Source: Amoebidium appalachense | Taxonomy: Eukaryota > Ichthyosporea | Direction: 5' to 3' | Assembly (NCBI GenBank): GCA_963693365.1 | Contig: CAVNZM010000009.1 | Span: 3,596,001 to 3,660,000, forward strand | Length of the DNA: 64,000 bases | Shown here: in pieces, positions 1 to 12,330 of the stretch | Layout: every line of letters begins with the position of its first letter | Numbering within the stretch: position 1 is the stretch's first letter | The notes under the pieces: model-generated | The model's database searches: none | Seen by the model: the letters and a program-made list of their open reading frames with translations, nothing else | Told to the model about the DNA's origin: nothing | Program-made: the position numbers and the translations under genes

Positions 1-227
1 TGCGTGTCCAGGCTCTGGTACTTTGCCGTGCGGTCGCTGAACTCAGTATACACGGCACTCAGGTATTTGCCTGAACCCCAAGTACTGTTAGAACTCCACC
101 ACCCTCCCATCAGGACCATCCCCCCCATTCCCTCTAGTCCCTCGTGTTCATCTCACCTCTCTGTATTTTCGTAAGTCTGTATGGCTTTTCCCATCTCAAA
201 AACGCTACACACCCATCTCCGGCCGTT

Positions 228-265
<38 letters not shown>

Positions 266-449
266 CCCCGCCTCCCGGCGCGCGCAAACCCTCCAAGTCA
301 TTGCACCAACTTTCACCTTCTTTCCCCTTTGTGCCCCATCTGCAGTTTGTCCCCTGCACGTCCGTTTGCCCTTCCCCCCACACCCTCCTGCCACTACTAT
401 AATAACCATTAAGTACCGCCACCAAGATCCAGTCTACCACCATGTGCCC

Positions 450-481
<32 letters not shown>

Positions 482-739
482 CCCTCTCCACCTCCTTTCC
501 CCCAACACACACAGACACACATGCGCACACCCACCATCTAATTTCAGGCATAACAGTTCTCCACGATTTCCCAAGCACACTCACTGGTACATGGACCGTT
601 ATGCTTTCACCCCTCTGATGATCCCTCTGCCCTCCCCCCCCCCCCCCCCCCCCCCCCCCACCACCACCACCACCACCACCACCACCATGACTGATTGCCA
701 CCACCACCACCTAATCCATCACCATGTCCCCCCTCCCCC

Positions 740-789
<50 letters not shown>

Positions 790-2174
790 GGACCCACAAG
801 TACACGCACACTCACAGGCGCACATCCACCACCACACATCCACCACCACCATAATAGAAACTTATTGACCACACTTCCAAAACCATTTCCAAGTCCCCCC
901 CCCCCCTAAAAAAAAAATAAAAATAATAAAACAAAACCCTACCAAGCCAACCCAAAAAATGCCCAAGCACGGGCATACAAAACAATGGGGACCATTTACA
1001 CACCCAAAATGCAGTGCACACTTGCCTGAAGGCACATGTCCAGCGTAACCATTTTTGTCACCAAACGCCGAGAACTTAGCCGCCTGCTCCTCTGGGGGAA
1101 GTTCTGTCAGGCGCTGGTCGTGGGGGCGGAAATCGTTACGCTTTTTGAGTTCATACTTGGTCCAATGCAGCGCCCTCGAGTAATACAGGAGCCGCTGCTC
1201 GTCGTATCGCTGCTTGTGGAGCTCCGAGAGGAGGGTGGCAAAGGCGTTTGGGCCCACACCTTTGTCTGCCAGTGCACGCAACAATGTTACCACCTTTAGG
1301 TCGAGCCCACTGCGGTGGCTAAGGTAGGCCGGAAACTGATCACGCATGAAGAGTGGAAGGCGTTTAATTGTCTGGGGGTTTGTGCCGGCAAAGTTTTTTT
1401 TGCATGTGTCACAAAAGTACCGGGCCGTGATAATGTAGTAGCAGCTGTCAAAGTCGATAACACGCCGTCCTACGGGGTTGCTCATGAACCCATTGCGAGA
1501 AGTACGGTGTGGGTTGGGGTGGTTGTGGGGGTCCACGTAGTGATCATCGAAGGGGCACGGCACCATGAAACCGGGAGACAACCTTTCCGGAAGCCAGGCA
1601 AAACATCTGGGTTTGTAGAAAGGCGCTGGATCGCCCCCAAATTTAAAGCCTATAATGGGAGGTGGAAGATGCCACCCCACAGGCGTCTTCTCATCTTTGA
1701 GACTCTCTTTCACTGTGTGCAGGTGCGACTTGATTGTTTCGCCCGCCGCGTCAGAAAACTCCTCTCCACCGTCATCCCCGTCCGTATTATCTTCTCCCTC
1801 TTCCTCCCCTTCATCCTCGTCTACCCGGTACGCATCTGCTGCTGCATTTAGCAAAGGTTCCTCGTCGGGTTGCACCTGTATGTCTGGTGGGTGTGGAGCA
1901 GGGGCCCGATCCATTTCTCTTGGTAACGAATGGACGCTACCTGCCTCAACTACACGGGCCCTTATGTCGGCGGCCTTAGATAGAGGGGGCTGTTCGGGTT
2001 GTACGTTTACGTTTAGTTCCTGCAAAACAGCTTTGTTTGCCGTCCCAAAACCTGCAAAGTTCGCTAAAGGCTGAACAAATGCAGCATCTTTTTTTTGCGC
2101 CCAGCTCCCTCCCTAGCTCCGCCTGTTTTATGCCCAGGGCGCTGTGTTGTGCCCTTAGGGCAGCCTGGCTTCAT
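1..2174 (-). CDS. DUF6729-type mobile-element protein, 3' end cut by window
   Basis: Probable protein of the DUF6729 family, which is usually carried by eukaryotic mobile elements; biochemical role not established. Exon 1 runs 2174-1026 and exon 2 from 70 leftwards off the window. The ATG at 2174 opens a basic start with a GGAREGAGRKKK motif (AT-hook-like). An acidic stretch follows, then the family signature: a W-L-P, a C-P, an N-G-F, RRVIDFDSCYYIITARYFC, and a C-x2-C pair. The intron 1025-71 starts GCAAGT and ends TTCAG. Joining it gives an uninterrupted PSGKYLSAVY, which supports the GC-AG intron. One base is missing in the A8 run near 2083-2090: the basic start and the body are in different frames, and one extra A makes exon 1 fit phase 1 exactly. 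Family call from memory of the motif pattern; function inferred. Confidence 0.6.
195..905. repeat. Poly-C, (CCA)n and (CA)n composite inside an intron
   Basis: Poly-C runs lie near 231-262, 450-480, 636-659 and 735-775, with (CCA)n at 660-686 and (CA)n at 774-790. On the strand of the surrounding gene they read as poly-G, (TGG)n and (TG)n. Long open frames here are low-complexity artefacts. Confidence 0.9.
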
Positions 2175-2313
2175 TTTAAACACTTGGGGCCTGGCCCCCT
2201 GCCCCCCTAGTGCGACTACGTTACCGCAAACATTCCCGTATTCCAGTGTGCTCGGCAATGCTGCTCATGGCCTTCCCGGACTGGTTGTGACCAGTAAAGA
2301 GCGCGCCAATTCC

Positions 2314-2332
2314 GGCCCGGGTACCATATCAG
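2314..2332 (-). promoter_or_regulatory. 19-bp motif shared upstream of two transposon genes, copy 1
   Basis: GGCCCGGGTACCATATCAG occurs here, 140 bp upstream of the ATG at 2174, and again at 10101-10119, about 95 bp upstream of the ATG at 10006. The orientation relative to the gene is the same both times. Shared flank of one element family or a promoter element; the match is seen, the role is inferred. Confidence 0.45.
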
Positions 2333-2574
2333 GAGCGGGCAATTTTTGAATTCTCCCTCCCCGGCCCCGCCGGGGAAAATTTGAGGTTTTTGGACCTCAA
2401 AGAAGTCAAATCCTGCAAAATCCACTACCGGGAGGCCAAAAAGGGTGATTTTACAAAAAAGGAGGGACATACATGAAAAAGAGAAAATGGGCGAGTTCAG
2501 TGGGCTGCCGATAAGTATATTTCGTGCTGGGCCGGTATACATGCTGCCGTGGTTGTTGCTGTAGACGGCAGTAT

Positions 2575-3054
2575 TGTAAACAACTGTACACATGAACTGT
2601 ACATGTTTACTAAAGAATGTGATCTACTAGCACACGATTCGTGCTTTGTCATGAATATCACATAAATATTATGTCCGCACCAATAGGACTCACTCTGACC
2701 TAAGAATTGAACCATATATGGTTCTTCAGCTGCATACCACATAAACGAAGTGAACCAATAAGAGGTTTGCATAAATAGGACAAAGGTCTGACTGGCTCGG
2801 ACCGCACCAGAATCACGAATGGCATGTTGCCACCCGCGCTGGCCGCGGATGAACCAATCCTGGGCCTTGATCCGAAACCTGGGGGCTATATAACAAAGCC
2901 GTCCCAGTACGGGGATCACATCAGTGAAGTCTGAGACAGACTGAGTCGGCCCATAGTAAAAGCAACCTGGCCGCGTGTGCCTTTCTACCCGTTCTCTGTC
3001 TTTATTTTGATTCAGTTGTACTCTGCCTTATCCTAACTAGTCCAACTGTTTACA
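2575..3054 (+). repeat. Left LTR
   Basis: 480 bp, TG...CA ends forming the inverted terminal TGTAAAC/GTTTACA. Contains TATATAA at 2887-2893 preceded by CCAAT motifs. Open frames inside (for example about 140 codons on the minus strand) recur unchanged in the right LTR and are not genes. Confidence 0.92.
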
Positions 3055-3055
3055 T

Positions 3056-3073
3056 TGGCGACCGCGGCAGGAC
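3056..3073 (+). other. Candidate primer binding site
   Basis: TGGCGACCGCGGCAGGAC begins one base after the left LTR, in the position and with the TGG start expected of a site complementary to a tRNA 3' end (CCA). The tRNA species was not identified. A second copy of the LTR-end/PBS junction (25 bp, starting CCAACTGTTTACA) lies 46 bp downstream at 3088-3112. Confidence 0.65.
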
Positions 3074-3354
3074 ACTGTTTTACATTGCCAACTGTTTACA
3101 TTGGCGACCGCGCAGTTCAAGAATCTCGCATCCTTCGAATCTCACATCTTTCAATCAGTTCAAGAATCTCACATCTTTCAATCAGCTCAAGAATCTCCCA
3201 TGGCCGATCACAATCCTTATTACCCCGATGATAGGCACATCTTTCCTTGTCCGGCTTAGAATATATACACCGACAAGTTTGAAGTGGCCAGCCCACCTAC
3301 ACGGAAAGAATTGAAAGCATGTAAAACTTCTTTTGCTACGACACATCAAAAATG

Positions 3355-3612
3355 TGAAGAAAAACGAATACACAACGAAACAACGAATACACGAACAAAC
3401 GAATAAAGAATTGCTAACGAAGCAATGAACCAACGAAAAACGAACCATCACGAATACACAATGAAATAAAGAATGAACGACAAACGAATGCATAGAGGAA
3501 ATACGAAATGAATGCAACACGAAATCAAAACGAAGTAACGAATTTATCAAACGACAAAAAACGAAAAACGAAAGCAAAATGAACTGGAAATACGAAAATG
3601 CAAGAACGAATG
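3355..3612 (+). repeat. ACGAA-rich array in the LTR element interior
   Basis: About two dozen ACGAA/ACGAAT words in some 260 bp, irregularly spaced among A-rich sequence. The same word recurs at lower density through the interior up to about 5500. The minus-strand open frame over it is only the complement of this composition. Confidence 0.7.
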
Positions 3613-4123
3613 CACAACACTGCTTGGGTTGCAATGCACACAGCCCCCTCTATGTTAGGAAGAAAATAAAACCGTTGCCCTTGCGTGCATTGCGCTATTG
3701 CACACTGTCATCGTGTCCATGCCACCGCATGCACCTCCACACTCGCAAGCCAGATGCACGGCCACTTTCAGCACGAATGCATTTAAAGAAGAAGATAGTC
3801 GCTGTTCCTATAGCATTGAGGACATAAGGTGCTGTGAAAGTAGTTTTGCATGCATGCTTCGAATTTCTTGCTGTTTTCGAATACAGCATGCCCCATAGTT
3901 TAGCGCACAGGATGCACAACATGCGCATGAATGTATGCTGGCATGCCTAAACACATTACGAACATATGCCTCATGTATGGCGGCCCTTCCTGGTGCCACG
4001 CCCTAACGAATTTGCACTCTTGGTGCACAAAAGGCATGTAATAAAGTCGATGCAGAACTTTTGTTCATGCATGTGAAAAACAAAGAAGGTGTTGGGTACG
4101 AATTTTAAGGTGAATGCCCGTCT

Positions 4124-4438
4124 GTGGCAATACTGTGTAACATACCAATTACACTGTCAAGCCTTGCACTAGCTGCCGGCACACCCCCACCAGAACAAAA
4201 GAATGTGGTATGGGCACCGTTCCCTCACAACCCCAGCATACAGTGTCAGTATTTTGGCTGGAAGCCTTTCAGTTTCGAATTACGAATACCCTCCTTCACT
4301 ACTGAAGAAAGTGACGTGGAAGACGAATACGAATACGAATGCAAGGTGTTGTTGACTAACACATCGGACCATCATGTGTACCTAGGCCCTGGTACGGAGG
4401 TGACCATGTTATTCCCTTGCAATATGATGACACTGTAA
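4124..4438 (+). CDS. Short open frame in LTR element, possible pol remnant
   Basis: 104 codons from ATG to TAA within the element. The C-terminal part (VLLTNTSDHHVYLGPGTEV) has the pattern of the linker between protease and reverse transcriptase in Ty3-like Pol (hydrophobic, N-T, V-x-L-x-x-G-T). No catalytic motif is present and I do not recognise the protein. It could be chance. The acidic middle (EESDVEDEYEYE) is repeat-like. Confidence 0.25.
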   Translation: MAILCNIPITLSSLALAAGTPPPEQKNVVWAPFPHNPSIQCQYFGWKPFSFELRIPSFTTEESDVEDEYEYECKVLLTNTSDHHVYLGPGTEVTMLFPCNMMTL

Positions 4439-5674
4439 CAATTTAGCACGTGCATACCCCACCAATGGGCACATGCGGGAGACAACCCCACAAGCTGCCT
4501 TATTGGGCACCTCTGCTAAAACGAATATTCTTCTCACGAAGGAACAGAAGAATGCCACGAACACGAACCACACACCCCCCAGGCAGCTACTTACGTCTGA
4601 TGTATGAAAGTAGTAGGTGTGTGAATGGGGTAACTACATGAACACCAACACGAAAGCAAGCACAGCACAAAGCAGTTCCACGAATACGAATGGTTTTGGT
4701 ATTCCACACAACGAACAGAACCTACAGTAGGGCCACCTACAAATGAAGCAGAGGATGGGGCACCATCCAGACCTGCACTGGAGGATATGAAGATACGAAG
4801 CGCGCTCACGAAGTTGCTTACAAAAGAAAGGGCGACTGTGACGACTTTTCTTTTTAGGCCAAGCCTCCAGAAGAATGTATTATGCCTGGAATCCCCCTGC
4901 TCAACGAAAATGGCTGGCAAATGGGATATGAAAACTGCTCACGAATGGAAGCATGTGTTTTCTGAAGGAGGCTTGCTTTGCCTACCCTCTTCTTATGAAT
5001 TATGAACCGGGCTTTTACTGGTTCTGACGGGTGATATATTTCTTTATGTCGCCCAACGAAGAACACTTGGGCATTTTTATTCTGTTTTTCCCAGCTCCGA
5101 TGATGCAGGGTTAAAGCTGAAAGGAAAGAAGTGCTCTTTGTTCATGAAAGAAGTGGCTTTTCCGGCCATGGTGACTCGCCTTACAGTCTTAAGGTAGAAC
5201 CGGGATAAGGAGCAGCGGCTAAGCCTTGAAGCTATCCACCACTACCTGAGCTACGAAGTGACCTAAGGCTCGAGTTATATTCATTATCGAATGTTTGGTA
5301 TGATCATTCATCCACACAACCAAATTACTCGCAATTGAAAACGAATCTGCGGGAGTATCCTAAAAAGGAAAAATTCCCAAAAAGGAAAATACTACTTCTA
5401 CAGAAAAGCCAAGCACAGAGACGAAGGCTTAGCGAATTATTCGCACGCACACTCTGCAACAATCTTCGCCACGAAAATGAAATCACAGAAGAATGCTGCA
5501 TGAATTTACGTTTTGGCAAATGAAGAAGTGCTCATAGACGTGCACAACTCTATTCCACCGTCCTTGCTCTGTTCTGTCCAGCAGCTCGGCACACACAAGA
5601 ATTCTCGCTGAAGGTTGTTTATCGCCTCTCAGCCTGGTGGTTTGCTTGTCTAACGACACCACCAGGCTCCCGAC

Positions 5675-5685
5675 AAGGGGGGGAG
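5675..5685 (+). other. Polypurine tract of the LTR element
   Basis: AAGGGGGGGAG abuts the right LTR, the expected position for the plus-strand primer of reverse transcription. Confidence 0.75.
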
Positions 5686-6165
5686 TGTAAACAACTGTAC
5701 ACATGAACTGTACATGTTTACTAAAGAATGTGATCTACTAGCACACGATTCGTGCTTTGTCATGAATATCACATAAATATTATGTCCGCACCAATAGGAC
5801 TCACTCTGACCTAAGAATTGAACCATATATGGTTCTTCAGCTGCATACCACATAAACGAAGTGAACCAATAAGAGGTTTGCATAAATAGGACAAAGGTCT
5901 GACTGGCTCGGACCGCACCAGAATCACGAATGGCATGTTGCCACCCGCGCTGGCCGCGGATGAACCAATCCTGGGCCTTGATCCGAAACCTGGGGGCTAT
6001 ATAACAAAGCCGTCCCAGTACGGGGATCACATCAGTGAAGTCTGAGACAGACTGAGTCGGCCCATAGTAAAAGCAACCTGGCCGCGTGTGCCTTTCTACC
6101 CGTTCTCTGTCTTTATTTTGATTCAGTTGTACTCTGCCTTATCCTAACTAGTCCAACTGTTTACA
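5686..6165 (+). repeat. Right LTR
   Basis: 480 bp, indistinguishable from the left LTR by eye, followed by the target duplication AGTAT at 6166-6170. Confidence 0.92.
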
Positions 6166-6170
6166 AGTAT

Positions 6171-6780
6171 GGCATCGCATGTGTCACGTGACCTGCACGT
6201 GAATGCGACCATGTGCAGGCACTGAGTCTAGGGGGATTTGTATGTGTGTTTTGGAGCACCGACAAGGCAGAGCCAGGGTGAGGGATGTGTAAACATGGAG
6301 TTTAGGGAGATCGTGCTGCTATTGTAACATGTGCACAAAACAGCCACGTGCACCGGCACACTCCGGTGTACAGAACAATAATATGCACATGCGTCACTGT
6401 AATATCATGTATGCGCATGCCGCACAAGGTTTAGGAGACCACCACAGTATATACTATTTTCTTTTGGTTGATATCCATGTAGGAATGGTGTGTTGCAGTT
6501 GTCATGATCAGCCTGAGGCAGGCACGTGCACTCACTGAATCACTAGAACTCATGAATAAAAAATACATTCGCTAAAAACGGCAAGGTAAATTTGGGGCCA
6601 AGCTATTATTTCCCCCTTTTAAACGTTTTTTTAGCTCCAAGAACTTCGACGCCAAAATTTCTATATTTGGCCATCGTATATGATAATGAACACGTGTACT
6701 TAAATTAAAGTAGTTATATAAATATGAGCGGCCCGTTACAAATACAGTGACGAAAAACAGTGACCCACGAGCAGTTTTTC
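6171..6780. other. Unassigned sequence right of the LTR element
   Basis: No supported gene. At 6640-6675 it contains AACTTCGACGCCAAAATTTC followed by TATATTTGGCCATCG. This resembles 10127-10160, the flank of the gene at 8707-10006, suggesting a dispersed promoter or element end. Confidence 0.4.
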
Positions 6781-6786
6781 TTTCTA

Positions 6787-6787
<1 letters not shown>

Positions 6788-6840
<53 letters not shown>

Positions 6841-6897
6841 ACACACCAGACACACACACCACCACCACGGTGACCACCACCACCACCACCACCACCA
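6788..6897. repeat. Poly-C, (CA)n, (CCA)n
   Basis: C38-type run from 6788, (CA)n to about 6867, then (CAC/ACC)n to 6897. Confidence 0.9.
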
Positions 6898-7070
6898 CTC
6901 ACCCCTTAAAAAAACCACACACATACGTGCACGTGTACACACACACACAGAACACCACCACCACCTCCACTGGACCCCATTTCCTCGTTGTTTTCTTAAG
7001 CCTTCAGACCAGTCCTGCACACTGGAGTTAAACAATTGAATTCACCTAGGCTGACATGCATCCACCCCCG

Positions 7071-7157
7071 CCTTCCACTTCCCCTCCCCCCACCCCCACC
7101 CCCCACCCCCCCCACCCCCACCCCCTCCCCCTCGATGAAGAAGGGCCCCCGTAAGCC

Positions 7158-7191
<34 letters not shown>

Positions 7192-7255
7192 GGGGGAGGG
7201 GAGGGGGGAGCTCTTGAGCCTCCGGGTAGGGAAGTGGGGTCCGGGGATCCGGAGA

Positions 7256-7286
<31 letters not shown>

Positions 7287-7465
7287 AAGGGGGCATATAA
7301 TATTGGGCCTAGATATCATAGTATGGGGCCCCGGGGGAGGGAGAGGTGGGGGGAGGGGGGGGGAGGATCCACGGGAAAGACCTTTAGGTGCATGTTCTTA
7401 TTTATACCCCCTTCGAATCATCCCCCTCTCCCCCCCCCCCCCTCCCCCCCCTGAGTGCAGGCCGT
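7071..7465. repeat. Alternating C-rich and G-rich homopolymer block
   Basis: C-rich 7071-7132, G runs 7160-7205, 7258-7288 and 7347-7362, then C-rich 7418-7450. The G and C blocks could fold on each other. No coding evidence. Confidence 0.85.
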
Positions 7466-7479
7466 GACGTAGCTACGAT

Positions 7480-8060
7480 AACCCTGCAGAAGGCAACAAA
7501 AATGTATTAATTACTAGCACTATACATGTGTTCATAGTGCAGCTTGCACCACGTATGATCTCAGCAACTTTAAAGTAGTCACAAAGTTTAGTTATTTTCA
7601 TTATTTTCATTGCTCTGAACTCTATTACTCTGAAATGATCACCGTGCATGTGCCGCAAGATAACAACCCTATATGTGTGCAGCTGCTGCCTGCAGGTTAG
7701 ACTCGCTGAAAAGACAATTGTCAGTGTGCATCCGACGCTTGCAGCTGCAGCTAGCCTCTGCAACATTAATACTTGCCAAGTGAATGCTCTTACACTTGAT
7801 CATCATTCACTCAAAAAACCGAGGACCGACAGATTAAATATTAATGTCGATCCGAATGATCAGCAAGTGTCTATGCGTACTACTATATATACACACACGT
7901 AAAATGCGAAGCTATCAGTTACAAGGCACACCTGCTGCACTGGCACACATACACATACACACCGGCAGATCGATGCTGTCAAAATTTACTTTCATGTACT
8001 TCGTAGGTCCGACACAGGTGCACATGAACACGTACATATGTACAAGCCGCGCACACACCA
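7480..8060. other. Unassigned unique sequence
   Basis: No splice-consistent coding sequence or RNA gene recognised. Confidence 0.4.
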
Positions 8061-8066
8061 CACCAC

Positions 8067-8193
8067 ACATACACACACACACACACACACACTCACACAC
8101 ACACGCACACACGCACACACGCACACACGCACACACGCACACACGCACGCACGCACACACACACACACACACACGCACGCACGCGCGCGCGCG

Positions 8194-8269
<76 letters not shown>

Positions 8270-8292
8270 GACACACACACACACACACACAT
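8067..8292. repeat. (CA)n with a (CG)n core
   Basis: About 225 bp of CA dinucleotides with ACGC interruptions and a (GC)10-like core near 8181-8202. The CG core and flanking CA favour Z-DNA. Confidence 0.9.
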
Positions 8293-8596
8293 CACTGGGT
8301 GCGCTCGCTGGGGATTAGTTTTTTGGCACGCTGTTGACTTTATCGTGTGTTTATTATTTGCTATTTATTGGCCAGCGGCCAACATTTAAAAATATACTAT
8401 ATACCTAAAAATAAATACTGACTACGGCCAGCAGACATTATACACCTTCCAGGACACATTAACACCAATAGTCTAACACACCATACTCTCGATCACAAAG
8501 AATTCCTAACAAACAGAGAAAAGTGCAAAGGCTCTGTACTATTACTCAGATTCTAAACTTTAATTCTTTACAGTAAACTTCGGAATGAAAGCTAGC

Positions 8597-8625
8597 CCCC
8601 CCCCCCCCCCCCCCCCTCCCCCCCT
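8597..8625. repeat. Poly-C run 3' of the gene
   Basis: About 29 bases, nearly pure C, about 80 bp past the stop of the minus-strand gene at 8707. Confidence 0.9.
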
Positions 8626-8706
8626 AACATGACTGTACGAAGAACAGGTATAACTTGAAGCACTACAACACATATGAGATCCGTTACATTGGTGTACATT
8701 CCAATA

Positions 8707-10006
8707 TTAGACACTAGTTTGGCTACTCTGACTACTCTGAGATCCTGATTGGCTGCCTGCAGACTTGCGGCCACGATTACTTTGCTTTCGATCGTGCCAT
8801 TGCAGCTGCGTCTCTCCAGCAGGTGGCAACGCCAGGCCCAGCACAGCAGATGCACGAGAAGGGGGTGGGAACTGCCCACCAGCCGAGGGCTGGCCCACAT
8901 GGCCCAAGTAAGGATGGGGACCGTGCTGCGGCAGTAGCCCAGGCATGGGGAAGGCAGGGCCGGGCTGAGGCGGCATGATGCCCCACGGTGGGGGCCAGCC
9001 ATGTGGGTGGTGCGGGCCTGGATGGGGTGCAGGGGGCATGTGCGGCACATGGCCCTGCTGCATGTCAAGCGCGGGTGCTGGTGGCATGGCATCCTGATTG
9101 GCTGCAACCCAACGTGGGCAGCTCTTGGCCCGATTGGAGCCGGGGCAGCCCTTGCCCTGGCGGCCACACGTCTTGCAGGTCTTGGGGGCTCTCTGGGGTG
9201 GCTGCATAGGAGGGGGCACCGGCAAATCCATCTGCAGGGGCCCCTCAGGGCCAATGTTGCGATGCTTTTTGCCCACTAGCATGGGCAAGGGCCGCTCACG
9301 CTGCGCCCCTGCATCGACACCGTCTGGAACAGGGAGGGGTGGCAGGGGGGCAGGCCGTATGGTTGCTGGCACAGCGTCTGCCCTCTCCTCGCGCATACGC
9401 TTGCGGTGATCTGCCAGGCCCTCGTGTGTGGAGCGCTGTGCATGTGCCGTCTGCCAGGTCTTCCACTTGTCGAAATGCTTCTTGATGTAGGCCGCATCCT
9501 TCATGTAGATTCCCCCAGCCACAGAGGCAGCCTTGTTGAAGTCTTGGGCCAAAGCCTCGAACAGCTGGCCGTTGGGCTTTGCATGTGCCTTGTAGGTGCC
9601 CAGGAGCAGCGTGCTGAATAGCTTGCGCTCCTGAGGGGTAAGCACCGGAAGGAAGGGGATGGCCACATGTTGCTTCTGCGCCAGGAACTTGTAGTCGCCC
9701 CTCAGTGCAGGGTCCGGCTGTGGTGCACCACGCGCCACCTGGTTGCCCCCCCCCCATGGCAGCACCGTCACCCTCCTCGACCTCACAGTCCTCTGGCCCG
9801 CCCATCACGCCATTGGCTGCAGGCTCGATGTTATCAGACGGAGGTGGGGGTGCGGGCACCGCAACTGGCTCCTGCGCCGGGGCATTGGCCACACAGGAGA
9901 GCGGGGCAAAGTTGAAGTACAGCAGTGTATGATCTGTTATCCATATTCGGCAAAAGGGGTCTTGCCCAACCAATGGCTTGAATCCTTGTAACTTTGCTTT
10001 ATCCAT
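8707..10006 (-). CDS. SANT-like and zinc-knuckle protein of a mobile element, frameshifted
   Basis: Likely DNA-binding accessory protein of the same mobile-element type as the gene at 1-2174. ATG at 10006 starts a stretch of about 84 codons with a long alanine/proline region. The frame then breaks in a ten-base G run (plus-strand C10 at 9746-9755), and dropping one base joins it to the longer frame ending at 8707. The joined protein has a Myb/SANT-like helix region (FLPVLTPQERKLFSTLL, ALAQDFN, IKKHFDKWKTW), then a cysteine motif CKTCGRQGKGCPGSNRAKSC, a proline/histidine/glycine-rich tail and a serine/glutamine end. Such proteins often accompany DUF6729 genes (my recollection of the family). 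The single-base break may be sequencing error or inactivation. Confidence 0.55.
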
Positions 10007-10100
10007 ATAAGGTTAGCTGAACACCCCCCCCCTCCAATCATACCCCCCCCTTCTCTCTAGTAGTAGCTCCTTGGGACTTGGGGCCCCGGGTACAACTTTT

Positions 10101-10160
10101 GGCCCGGGTACCATATCAGCGCAAAAACTTCCCGCCCAAATTTTCATATTTGGCTAATCG
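10101..10160 (-). promoter_or_regulatory. Shared upstream motif copy 2 with second shared block
   Basis: Contains the 19-mer also found at 2314-2332, then AACTTCCCGCCCAAATTTTC and ATATTTGGCTAATCG, which resemble 6640-6675. It lies about 95 bp upstream of the ATG at 10006. Confidence 0.4.
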
Positions 10161-10351
10161 TGCGATTGCGCAAAAATTATTGGTCCATACGATTTTTTTT
10201 TCATTCTTTCGATATTCCTACTTTTTTAATGTTTTACCAAAACGTTTTTTTCTGTATATTATGGTGTGTGTGTGTATGCCCGCAGGAGAGTCTCATGATG
10301 TGCACGGATACGCATATGTGAAAAGCCTTAAGGGGAAAACCACCGAGGGTA

Positions 10352-10380
<29 letters not shown>
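10352..10380. repeat. Poly-G run
   Basis: About 29 G in non-coding sequence that also carries scattered TG repeats up to 10660. Confidence 0.9.
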
Positions 10381-10383
<3 letters not shown>

Positions 10384-10915
10384 CCGTCTGTATTTATGGG
10401 GTTGATGTGGTTGTGTGTGCTTAGTGACTGTCGGGATTATGTTAAAGTTGTCCGTGCACGTTTAGTCATACAAGTTTATGACTGAGAGATTTGTGTGGCT
10501 TGGCATGCTACGGCGTGTGCAGATAAATTTATATTTGCGCCCGCACCCGCGCGTGTGTCTGTATGCTTGTGTGTGACACTGTGTTTACGTATGTGCCTAG
10601 CTGTGTGCATCTGTGTGTGCATGCACATCATGCATATGGTGTGCAGCTCAGGCGGATTTTGCACACCCTATACACCCTCATAGCCCCGGCCACTACAGTA
10701 TACACACACACACTCATATCTACCCCATAAACACAGACAGAACTCGGTGCAAAACGTTCTGCAAATGGGCTTGGCAGAATTTTTCTGCAAAAGCAGATAT
10801 AATTTAAAATTGCTATAAGCAGATCAATCCTGCTTTATGCAGAATATTTCTGCTTTTTTGCCGGATAATTCTGCTCGGAGCAAGAGGTGGCGGTGGTGCA
10901 CGCGGGTGGTGGTGG

Positions 10916-12183
<1,268 letters not shown>

Positions 12184-12225
12184 CTTGTGTGTGTGTGTAT
12201 GTGTGTGTGTGTGTGTGCGTATGTA

Positions 12226-12263
<38 letters not shown>

Positions 12264-12320
12264 TGCGTGTGCGTGTGCGTGTGTGGCGTGTGCATGTGCA
12301 TGTGTGCGTGTTTGTGTTCA
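12184..12320 (+). repeat. (TG)n with TATG and TGCG variants
   Basis: About 135 bp of TG-rich repeat joined directly to the polypurine tract. Confidence 0.9.
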
Positions 12321-12330
12321 CAGGACATAA

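Larger units (their letters stand above)
2575..6165 (+). mobile_element. Non-autonomous LTR retrotransposon, recent insertion
   Basis: A 3591-bp element with two 480-bp LTRs (2575-3054 and 5686-6165) that I could not tell apart by reading them side by side. It is flanked by a 5-bp target duplication AGTAT at 2570-2574 and 6166-6170. LTR ends are TGTAAACA and TGTTTACA. A primer-binding-site candidate follows the left LTR and a purine tract precedes the right one. The 2631-bp interior has no recognisable reverse transcriptase, integrase or RNase H, so the element must have moved with borrowed enzymes. Each LTR has a TATATAA box (left copy at 2887-2893) and three CCAAT motifs. It sits about 400 bp upstream of the gene at 1-2174. 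Confidence 0.9.

Noticed and set aside
144-854. Long plus-strand open frame of prolines, histidines and threonines
   Set aside because: It follows poly-C, (CCA)n and (CA)n only and lies in the intron of the minus-strand gene.
2497-2919. Minus-strand frame of 140 codons repeated near 5650-6030
   Set aside because: It is inside both LTRs and identical because the LTRs are; no family motif.
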